A stretch of 64,000 nt of DNA from Melieria omissa. Its lineage: Eukaryota; Arthropoda; Insecta; Diptera; Ulidiidae. The stretch is taken from assembly GCA_963971225.1 (NCBI GenBank), contig OZ020269.1:19280921-19344920 (forward strand). Reading direction: 5' to 3'. Positions 36,669-47,000 of this stretch are shown here, piece by piece (positions within the stretch are counted from its first letter, which is position 1; every line of letters starts with the position of its first letter). The notes beneath the pieces were generated by a model that ran no database searches, was not told the origin of the DNA, and saw only the letters and a list, made by a program, of their open reading frames with translations. The position numbers and the translations under genes were made by a program.

Positions 36669-37581
36669 TTACTGTAAGTAATTTTTAACGGTGCTCTTTA
36701 GGGAATGAATCACCTCAGCCTGATCGGGCGCCTGTATTACTGCAGTGCCAGACACAATCATATTAGCGCCTGCCTGTTAAAATTCGAAACGATTTTCCCA
36801 TTAGACTTTGGTCATTATTTCAATTTTTAAATTCGTTGTCATATCGCTGCGCATAATGTTAAAAATTCTGCGCACCACATGTTGTTACATACCTTTGCAC
36901 AGCAATCAATTGTCTTGAGGCTCACACCGCCGTCCACCTCAATATCCAAATTGGGATAGTTCTCGCGGAGCCACTCCACCTTCGGCATCATGTCCGCCAT
37001 GAACGATTGACCGCCAAAGCCCGGCTCTACGGTCATTATCAGCACCACATCGGCAATTTCGATATATTTGGCCACAGCTTTCACCTAAATTGTACACCCA
37101 TACTAACAACTAAATACAAAATTTCTATTGCATGTGTTTTCAAACTCACTTTCGTGCCTGGCTTCAGTGCCAGCCCGACCTTCATGCCCGCTTCGAGCAC
37201 TTTGCGACACACATCGGTCACGTTATCCATCACTGGCTCAATGTGGAATGTATACAGATTGACACCGGCATCGGCCATGGGTTCGATCCATTGCTGCGGA
37301 TGGGACACCATCATGTGTGTCTCGAAGAAGGCTGTCTGCATGCAAACCATCATTCATTGATCATCATCGAGCGCCACACAACTCTATGAACGCACCTGGA
37401 TTTTGCTGCGCAAGCACCGCACCACCGAATGGCCGAACGTGAGATTCGGCACAAAGTGGCCGTCCATCACGTCCAGATGAAGATAGTCGGCGCCATTGTC
37501 CAGCAGACGCTGCGACTCCACGGCCAAATTACTGAGGTCCGCATTCAGAATGGATGGTCCAATTTTCGCTTGCACAGGCAT
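36669..37581 (-). CDS. Rpe: Ribulose-phosphate 3-epimerase
   Basis: Four exons on the minus strand: 37581-37396, 37335-37150, 37084-36893, 36773-36669. All junctions are phase 0 and the protein is 222 residues, close to the roughly 228 of the human enzyme. It interconverts ribulose 5-phosphate and xylulose 5-phosphate in the cytosolic non-oxidative pentose phosphate pathway. It folds as a TIM barrel. Visible signature residues: Ser10 in [10 protein letters not shown], the metal ligands His35 and Asp37 in [14 protein letters not shown], His69 in ETHMMVSHP, the phosphate-binding VEPGFGGQ loop at about 143-150, the metal ligand/general acid Asp175 in IEVDGGV, and the C-terminal [12 protein letters not shown]. 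Exon 4 (34 codons) is short and easily missed, but it completes the barrel and ends in TAA. The gene lies head to tail with boca, whose stop codon is only 270 bp upstream of this start codon. Confidence 0.96.
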
Positions 37582-37850
37582 TTTCTTACACTTTACGCTG
37601 CCGTCACTAGTGAAACTCGACTCAATTTAAAGCGGTCAAAAGTAAAGTCAAAGCTGTCATCAAAACCGTGCCAACGGCATTCACAATAAAAGCAATACAG
37701 CCAAAAGAGTTTTGAGGTTATATTTGTTGTTTACTGTTGTTTGTTCCAATTGCAATAATAAATTCAATTATGTATACAAAAGTATGAGCATTGTGTATGG
37801 AATTAGAAGCTTAAGATCTTAAATTACAAAGTCGCCGACACTTCAACGTC

Positions 37851-38468
37851 TTACAACTCTTCTTTATTTGTTTCTTCGGCACTCTTTTTCCACTCGCCCG
37901 GATACTCCTTATTCTCTATGGACACACTCTTGCAGCGCTCCTGCTTCACCAAAAAGTCTTTTGCTTCCCACGCCTGTGAGCCGTCTTTGAAAAGGAATAT
38001 GGCACGCGCATCATCGACCATATAGCGCTCCGCCTGTATGTGATTGTTCCACAAGCTCGTTTGCCACAGCTTTGTTAAAACATCGGCCTCCTCGCGCGTA
38101 GGATTGCCATCCACCGAAACGAATGTCATCAGTGTACGACCCTTTTTGGATGCCTTCAGAAGCTCTTCCGGGTTGCTAGCGTGCAATTTCGACAAATCCA
38201 ACTTGGGCTGGGGACGTAAATGCTCGGGTAGCTCATCCGGTGGCAGCGGTTCTTCATCTTCCTATAAATGACCATTGCGGAATTATCATGAGCTAAAAGC
38301 AAAAACAGTATGTCTTACGTCCCACTGGTCCAGCAGTCTTTCCAAATCCGCATCACTGTAGTCGCGTATGTCCTTTTTTGCCCATTCTGGCTTTTCGCCG
38401 TCTTTATACTTTTTAGCTGAAAGCACAGGAACCAAAACGCATATGGTTAGCAGCAGCAAAGGACGCAT
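37851..38468 (-). CDS. boca: Boca/MESD, ER chaperone for LDL-receptor family proteins
   Basis: Two exons, 38468-38319 and 38261-37851, separated by a 57-nt intron, encode 186 residues. The N-terminus is a signal peptide (about 1-18, LLLLTICVLVPVLSA). The charged segment DYSDADLERLLDQWD follows, then an acidic stretch and the MESD core (KGRTLMTFVSVDGNPTREEAD, LWNNHIQAERYMVDD, ARAIFLFKDGSQAWEAKDFL). The protein ends in KEEL, a KDEL-like ER retrieval signal. The family is known to fold beta-propeller/EGF modules of LDL-receptor relatives such as Arrow and Yolkless in flies. Length and features match the family. The gene is divergent from Vps13, whose start codon lies 2.6 kb away, with four MITEs in between. 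Confidence 0.95.
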
Positions 38469-38666
38469 TGCGGGTTTTCGACAAATATGCTGACTTTACA
38501 GAAATGAATTTGTTGTAAATGCAATTGGGAAATAACAAAAACACGTCAGTGAGCATTTGTTTAAGTACTATTCACGATGAGACGATTTCATGACGCTTCA
38601 CAATAAGCGGTGCGACAAACAGGGTTGCATATGGAACTCTAGACAAATATTTATTCGACTACAACG

Positions 38667-38805
38667 TTAGGGCCGATGTTATGCTGCCGGTCACGGGGAC
38701 CGACCGAAGAAAATTTGGAGAGCGTAATTTTTATCTTTTACATTGAAAAAACAACAATTTATCCGTGACCGAGATCATTTGACCGGCAGCATAGCATCGC
38801 CCTAA
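38667..38805. mobile_element. Short MITE (139 bp)
   Basis: TTAGGGCCGATGTTATGCTG at the left and CAGCATAGCATCGCCCTAA at the right are imperfect inverted repeats that continue into GCCGGTCA/TGACCGGC. No coding. It lies just upstream of boca. Confidence 0.8.
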
Positions 38806-38896
38806 TGGAATAAAATTACATCCATAACAATTTAAATTTTGCACACGCAGACGTCATTGCAGAAGTAACCTGTCTAGAAAATCTTAACTTATCTTA

Positions 38897-39192
38897 GGGG
38901 TCGTCCATAAATTACGTAACGCAATTTTTAGTATTTTTTGACCCCCAGCCCCCCCTGTGTCACAAACTGTCACATTGGCTTGAACCCCCCCCAAAGGTGT
39001 AACGTAACGGAGTCTTCAAAAGCATAATAAAAATACTAAAAAAAAATTTTATTTCGATCAAGATTATATGAATACGTTTAAAATTTGTTACGTCACATTC
39101 TGCTCGACCCCCTCCCCCCCGGCGTCACAAACTGTCACATCGAGCAAGACCCCCCCCCCCCCAGGAGCGTTACGTAATTTATGGACGACCCC
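38897..39192. mobile_element. MITE with GGGGTCGTCCATAAATTACG ends (296 bp)
   Basis: Inverted ends GGGGTCGTCCATAAATTACG and CGTAATTTATGGACGACCCC are perfect over 20 bp. They are flanked by TTA on both sides (38894-38896 and 39193-39195), compatible with PIF/Harbinger-type insertion. The interior carries C-rich runs and a repeated GTCACAAACTGTCACAT block. Confidence 0.88.
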
Positions 39193-39329
39193 TTACCTCT
39201 GTCAAACGTATAAATTATAACTCAACAGACGCATCACACTAATATGTCTTGCTAATTGTGGTAGATAACAAATATCTAACGAATTTTTAAGTCAAATATA
39301 ACGTCTAATCTTTATTTCCTCATACATAA

Positions 39330-39734
39330 CAGTCAAACCTAAATTGGAGCATTAGCGGCAACTGTCAAAACTGCTTCATGCCTATACAAATTGTATGGGG
39401 CAAACTGCAATTGAAACGCTCTGACGCTGAGCTATTCGAATTTCCAATTTTGACAGCGCGTTAGCAGTTGAAGTTGGCTGCGACAAACAAAAACGCCTGT
39501 GATTTATATTTGATTTCATTAAAATTGTGATGAATTTATTCAAATAAGAGCTAAGATTTGCAAAATAATAATAGTTTGTTGGTTTTTTGGAAACTAAACA
39601 GATATTTTTTGACATTTGTTCCCATTCATGATTTTGACAGCCCCAACGCAACGCTTCAATTTCGGTATGCCGCGCTGAGCGAGAGCGTTGCGTCAGAAAA
39701 CGCAACGCTCAACGCTCCAATTTAGGTTTGACTG
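39330..39734. mobile_element. MITE with CAGTCAAACCTAAATTGGAG ends (405 bp)
   Basis: Inverted ends CAGTCAAACCTAAATTGGAG and CTCCAATTTAGGTTTGACTG are perfect over 20 bp. CAGT ends next to TA suggest a pogo/Tc1-mariner type. No transposase. Confidence 0.85.
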
Positions 39735-39737
39735 TAA

Positions 39738-40272
39738 TACTACGTTTACATTGAGCCCAAATGCGTGATTTGGGCAAAAATTCTACAAATTACAAATACA
39801 AATTCAAATCGACGAAATGACTCATTTCAACAAAACGACGAAGCAAATGCGATAAAACATGACCAATTTTATCGAACGCATCACAAAATGAAAGCTCTTT
39901 CAAAAGCTTCAAAAGCTTTTGTTCTTTTTGACAGTTCAAAATCAAATCAAACGAAAATGATCAAAATGGAAATTTTTAATGGAAATTTTCGTCTGCTTCA
40001 AATATGTAGAATATGCTTAGCATGTGAGGTATGTAATATATTTGTATTCAAATATGGCAGTGTGTGAAACATAGAGGCAGCAAAAAAAAAACAAATTCTT
40101 TAGTCAGTAGCCGGAGAAGCGCTGATCTATGTGCTGCGGCAAGAGGACATGAGCATTGAGCATTTGACATTAGCTGCCAAACAAAATGCAAATGCAATGC
40201 GAATGAGGCAATGTAAACACTTTGAAATGACTCATCTCAAACTACGCATTTGGGCTGAATGTAAACGTAGTA
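39738..40272. mobile_element. MITE with TACTACGTTTACATT ends (535 bp)
   Basis: TACTACGTTTACATTGAGCC at the left and GGCTGAATGTAAACGTAGTA at the right are inverted repeats with one mismatch. Pairing extends into CCAAATGCGT/ACGCATTTGG. It abuts the preceding MITE with a gap of only 3 bp. Internal frames are not gene-like. Confidence 0.85.
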
Positions 40273-41067
40273 TAACGCTCCAAAACACGAAATACCTCGA
40301 ATCTCTGCTAAACTTGTGGTTATTTCCTTATCTACAATATTCCTACAGGCCCTCTTTACTTCATTTAGATCAGCTGTTTATGTGTATTTCTACTCACACC
40401 GTGTTTCGTTAATCTCCCGCCGACTTGTTTTCACTGACATTTGCTTTGCTTTTCTGTGCTTCTTTCAGTCTGATACGAAATTTTCTACGACGCAGGTTTG
40501 GTGGTGGATGCGTCGGTAGTCACAAATTTAATTCGTGGAAAAAGGTGAAAATATTGTGAGTTTCACAACATTGCTTCGCCAATAAGCTATCAATTTGATG
40601 TGTGCATTCGTGAAATCTTTATAAGTGACTAGTGCCGGCGTCAATAATTAATTCTAATATTTTAGTAGCAAATGTGACTGCAAAACTGCCACCGACCGTG
40701 CCAGCTCGCAGGGATGATGTCATAATTTGTTTTCTTATTCTACTTTTGTATATTTTGTAGCAGACAAAGCACAACGAAGCGGCGCAAACACCGGAATAGC
40801 CACAGTACGAAAGTATTGTGTGCAAATAGTAAAAGAATCGACAACAATAAAAAGCAATAACACATTTTTGCAATACCACTGAGTGTGTATAAAAGTGCAA
40901 ATTAAAAGGAAGTGTACACAAAAAACAAAAACAAAAGTGAAAGAAAATCAATAAGGGCCATTGCTCGAATCCGTACAAACTATTCCATACGGCGTGCCAG
41001 GAAGCAGTGAATTCGCGCTGGCTATCGTTTCTTGGATACTGATAGCTCCTCCGCCTGAAGCAACAAT
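40273..41067 (+). promoter_or_regulatory. Presumed Vps13 promoter and 5' untranslated region
   Basis: This is the only stretch between the last MITE and the Vps13 start codon. No TATA box or initiator could be assigned with confidence. The start codon context is AACAATATGG. Confidence 0.35.
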
Positions 41068-44000
41068 ATGGTGTTCGAGTCAGTGGTTGCCGATGTGCTG
41101 AACAAGATTCTCGGCGATTATGTCGAGAATTTGGATCACAAGCAGTTGAAAATCGGCATTTGGGGAGGTGAGTGCCAGAAACAATAACCAAACCGTCATT
41201 ACCGCAAGAGCACAAAATTGATTGAATTTTGTCTGTGTGTGTTGTTGTTGTTTTTCGTGCGGCAGCGAGTAATAGCAATTTTCATTTCATTTGTGCACGC
41301 GATTTACAAATATTGCATTACTCATGCGATGCCCACCTGCAGCTGCAGCGACTTCGACCTTATCCTTCACGTCGGCACAGCGTTCGCTTTCGGTTGAACG
41401 TTCCGAGTAGTCTGTCTGACCCAATTTCAGTCGTTGCGTTTTGCTTAGGCATTCTGCCTCTTTTTCCTATCTTGACGTCTGCCAAAGTAGCCAAATAGTT
41501 GCTTAACATTGGCTGCTCAAAGACAACGAGTGGGTGATTACCGCTACTTGTGGGGGCTAACCGTTATTTGCGTTGCTCTGCCAGTGCTTCCAACTGTTGC
41601 ATGCCATTTGCGGTGCTGCCGCAAGCTGTTGTATGCAAACTGGAATCTAATGAGAATATTTAATTGCTGTTAGTTGATCATGGCGTGCAATGGGCAGTCA
41701 CGAACGCCTTATCACTTGGCTGCCGATTACTCAAGCATAATTAAAGCTTCCCAAGTAGCTTTAAGCAATTAGAACTGAAAGTGTTGCACTAAAACTCACT
41801 TGAGTGAGTGTTACACTTTTTGGTGTATGTATTGTGTGCATAGGTACTAGTAAGGAGTGAATACTGTGAACTTAAATGCAATAATTTAACCCTTTCCGAC
41901 ATGACACTCAACCTGTTCTGTATGAATTGTATGGGCTGTAGTCCAATATATTGGACTGAAAGGGTTAAAAACGAATTTCTTTAATTTTATGCGATTGCAA
42001 CAATATGTTCTTTACAGTGTTGACAGCTGTTTTCGATACATATTCAAAATTTTTTGTAAAAGAAAACTTTAAGAAGATTTAAATTCATCTCTAGTATTTC
42101 TGGCAAATAATCATGTTGTGATCCATCTAATCATCTTCTGATCATTTACTTTTACTTTACATATGGATTGCATCATTTTCTTCGGTCTTGCTGTGTTTAA
42201 ATTGTGCTTCCGCCATTCGTCAGGCACACCCTCTGGTTCTACTTAGTATTTGCTTCAGTATATTAGAACTGCCAAAATTAGAAATTTGTATGAGTGTTCT
42301 TACTTATAAGTAAATACATATTTGTACTCAATTTTCCACTTAGCACACATTTTTAACAATTGAATGAAATAATCAGTTTCTTTAGAATAAGCTAAACAAA
42401 ATATTTTTTTAGATTTTATTATGGTCTCCAGCGTTCCAGTCCACTAAATAAATGCAAAAATTTGTGCTTTTGTTCTTTAAAGTCCTACTTGCAAGGTTTT
42501 AATAGATAATCGCACACATTTGGTTCAATTGATTGCCAACAAAACAAAACGCTTTACAGCGCAACATAGCTACAATAAATGCCGCTTTTTTAAGCTTTTC
42601 TATGGCAAAGTCTTCAGACTTTGGTAAGGTGTGGTCAGCGTGTAAATATGTAAACGTTGCTAAACGAAAAAAATCGATTAGTCGCTTCTCAAGTCGCGCA
42701 TTGAACAACTACAATTAATTTTTCTATAGCTAACTAAAAGCGAATGCAAATTAGCAGCAAAGCGACTTTCGAATTCTGTTCAGCAAAATTCTCTAAAAAA
42801 TTATTTAAAGAATTCGCTGCAGCAATGTTCTGTTATTGTTACGAAAATTACAAATTTCCATCGAAAATTTCCTGCTCAAACGTTTGGTGTTTGACCACAA
42901 TCTAATGTGAACACTTCTCTGCTTTGCAAATTGTTGTGGTTTTGTTTTATCTGTTTACTCAGTTATATGAATATTTGTGTTTAATTTTATAATTGTGCAT
43001 TTCACTTGAATTCTCTACTCGTTTGCCAATTTTTTCCCATTGACAATAAGTGCTGCATTGTGCGCTGCTTGACGTGTTGTTGTCTTTTATTATCAGGTTT
43101 CAGTCTCTGATTTTTCACAGTTTCAAGTTTGCATGCAAAAGAAAAACAAACAAAGAGAAAACAAGTAAAAGAGTTTTTGTTGATTATAACTGTAGCCTGT
43201 AGAACTAATTTTAACGTTTTCAATTCAAATGTCAAAAATTACTCATATTTGAACATATATGTAAGAAAGGGCATTGCACACCATTCCATATGCTTTTAGG
43301 TTTTCTCATTAATACTCAATAAAAGTATTTATGGACCACACCCATTCGAAAGACTGTTATTCTTAATTTCTCTGATTTTCATTTGCGAAAATTCGCTAAT
43401 TAAATTTGCCTGTTAATCCTGATCACAAATGAATTTGTACGTGCTTTGTTATACCAATTATGTCTCCTAATTCATCTAGGAGTATATGAATACATATGTA
43501 CATAAATAATATTTATGTCGTCAGTTCACTGCACGCTTCATCTAACCAGTACAAAAGTGTTTTGAAATTAGCCAATTGACATTGAGTTGCGCCACTGCGA
43601 TTACTCAACGTTTCGCAGTGAACACAATGCGCTACACCCGCGCTGCCCACTTATTCGAAGAACCTTTGAAATAAGCTGAAAACAAATATGAAACCGGCAT
43701 AAATACAAAAACAAAACAAAATCTGAAAAATAAACACTTGCATTCTCTGTTTTGACACGGCCAGCATGCGGTTGTGCGACGGCGGGACAGTACGCCACAC
43801 CGCACACTTGCGAATGTGCCGGGGTTTTTTGTTTTGCTAGCAATTTGTTTCTTTCTATTGCTGGCGTTGAATACAGCCAACTTGCAGCTACGAGATGCAA
43901 AGTAGGTTGCAAACTGTTGCTGTGGCAGCTGGTTTTGCCGTGATTGATACGATGCGAGAAAATTTGTTGACTAAATTAATGGCTGCGAGGACATGAACGA

Positions 44001-47000
44001 GGCAATTTTGAAGCATTTTCAAGTGCATGTTAAATGTCATATTCCAGCTGTATACAATTATTTATATACAAAATGGTATAGGTCAGCTGTTGCGAAAATG
44101 GTTTTAAATGACCTTTTGCAAGCATATATATATATCAGTATGACAACAAACATTAGCTTCTCAACCATCCAGCATCTTCTTAACCTTTCTCCGTTTCCCC
44201 ACTTGACATCATTGTTGGCTTTTATCAAAACATTGTGCCGCTGAGTGCCATATGTGACCACTTGTTGCAGTGCCATTTCATACACATGGGGCCAACCACA
44301 AAAGCCGCTCAACAAGTCATTCACTCGACCACCCACCGTCCGTGGCAAAGTGCTTCGGCGTCCCTGCAAACACAGCTTGAATTTCCACATACAGTCACAC
44401 ACAATGCTTGTGACAAACTGTCGGCGCCTCGATTCGCTGCACTTCTGGGTCAGCTGTTGCTGCTAACGCCCAGCATTCGTTAATATTTAATTGAATTTTC
44501 TTGTTTCTCTGCTTGTAGCTTCAACGCAGTTACTAATGTAATTTATTTCTCTAAAAAAAATTGTTTTTTACTCATTCTCGTTATGCTAATCGTTGTAGAG
44601 TGTGAAAAATTGTTTGCCCTATTAGCTTCCCCGGCGTGTGCACTTCTATTCAATGCTTCTATTCACTACTGAAATCTAGTGAAAATAATCGAAACTGTTT
44701 GTGCCTCTAGCCAACAAATCAGATATACACCGCAACCATATGCGTTCACCGCTTCAATCGCTCGTTTGCTCTTCTAACGCATTGCGTTTATGCCACCAGC
44801 AGCACACATCATTTGATTTTTATTTTTATTTTCGGCATACATACGTCTACGTGTGCCCATTCGTTGGAACAACCACATGAAATGACTTCATCTGTTCTAC
44901 CACATTGTGTGTGTCGCTGCGTGACTTTAGTATGATTTAAAATTTCTAGCCGAATCAAGGTCAATGTTATTGTAGCTTCGGCGTACATTGTATATGTGTA
45001 CAAATGTTTGGCTTTTCTTAGATATCTGCTGTATTTGCTCTCACTGCTTCTCTCTACTGCTACTCTCTCATATTTCGACTGTGGTTATTTGGTTTAGCTT
45101 TGAGACAACAGTGAATGTCCCATGTTTAAAAGTTGTGCGGTGATCACATTTTCGACAACCTTGCTTAGCCCTCTTAGCAGACAATTCATTGAAGCGTTGC
45201 TTAAATGACCCCTGAACTCACACGCCGAAAACTCGTCTTGCGTGTTTTTTATGCCATGTAACTTTTAATGTCCAGTTTTCTGTTTTTTTTTTAATTATTA
45301 TTCTTTATTGCTATTCATTGTTCTTGATAATAATGTTCAGTTGCCATGAACATTTTTAGACGCCATACACTAAAAGTGTTCATGGCAACTGTTTTCTAGT
45401 TTAATGTTTTGTTCCTTAGTAATTTGATGAAATGTAATCAGTTTGCTTATAATTTGTAAAAGTTCCATGCGTATTTTATAGAACTACACACATAAAAAAA
45501 ATGAAAAAGAGATAATAACTCGGCTGTTCTCTCCTTTGCTTCCTCTCTCGCTGATCTTCGATGTTCTGAAAAATTAATGTTGTTCGTTAACGATGTTAAC
45601 GATGTTCCTAAAAATTCTAAAATTAAGCTTTCACATTAGGTTTTATAGCTCTATCCATAAATAGCTTCACAAGGCATCTAATCCAGATGTGCCTTCAAAT
45701 AGACCATCGGTGCCGCACGCAGATTCCTTTTCCTATTTATTTATTTTATTTTGTGAAAAATAAAATAACGGCTCCGCAGTTTATAACAAATATTATGTTT
45801 GTAAACAAAAAATATAAAGGCAAATAAGGAAAATGTTCAAGCTAAGAGTTTACAAACTTAACTTAATAAAAGCGCACTGTACCTTTATAGACGTTAACCC
45901 TTTCGCTACAGGTTTTTTACTGGGGAAAGTTAAAATTTTTAATTTTACGTTTTAGGCTTCTATTTGGTTATAACTAACTATTAGCAACATTCCATACAAA
46001 AATTTTTAATTTTTATACTCGGACCCTGTATTTTAGAGTGTTATTCTATGAGAGCTGTAATAATTATTGTGACTGTAATAATTACTCAAACATAAAACTT
46101 TTTACGCATAACGTAAATTTGAATATTTCTTCATTAACTTCAACAAAAATTAAAACAAAACGGTATCTAAATTGAAAGAAAACGTCAAATTAAAAAGTTA
46201 TCTCAAGTTGTATGCTTCTTCTTCCTTTACTATGTCAAGATATACCATTAAAAACGTGTATTTTTTCTTCTGTAAACTTAAATATTCAGTTTATTAATTT
46301 CGTATTTTTCCTAAAACTCCAAACTATTCTAAGGACCAACAAAAAATGTATTCTTGAAACCACAGAGGGTTCAGACGTCCACAAAGTAGCAATGTGCCAA
46401 CAACAAAATAGTGAAAGGATAGTAGTACAGGGTGGCGCAAAAGTCATTACACTATTGGCAGATGCTATAACTTTTGCAAATGGCGGCAAAAGTAAATTAT
46501 GCTTTGACATTCATTTATTTATACATTCATTCATAAACAATTTAGAGCCAAAGAAATGAAGTCAGAGGACAAGTTATAGTACTAAAAGTGATAAGTATAT
46601 AACGAATTACGAAACATATGTGTCTATGTTTCGTACGTTGCTCACTAATGATATGAATATTACATTCTTTGACATTGTTTATTACTTTCGTTAACTTTAA
46701 AACTAACTTTTTTTATTACTTAATAAAATATCATTCATAAATAACTTTGAAAACATCAACTTATATCTTTTGTTGTTGCACTACCACTTATAGACGGTCT
46801 GAATTCTTTAACTGCGTACGGTTTTGGATACATTCAATCAACAGAAAGATATCGAAATCAACTAATTTGCTTCGTCCCAAAAACGATAGAATCCAATACA
46901 AAGCCACCTTATCAGCCTCCATAGCCATCACTCCTACATAATGAATCTGACCGAGTATTATTAGTTCCTTCTTGTCTGCAACATGCTATCTGCTAATTGA

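Noticed and set aside
40619..41278. 219-codon minus-strand frame over the Vps13 first exon
   Set aside because: It is antisense to the first exon and 5' region of Vps13, lacks any family signature, and is a chance opening.
46430..46560. GGGTGGCGCAAAAGTCATTACA block as another transposon end
   Set aside because: It looks like a TIR start but I could not find a matching inverted end or target duplication nearby.
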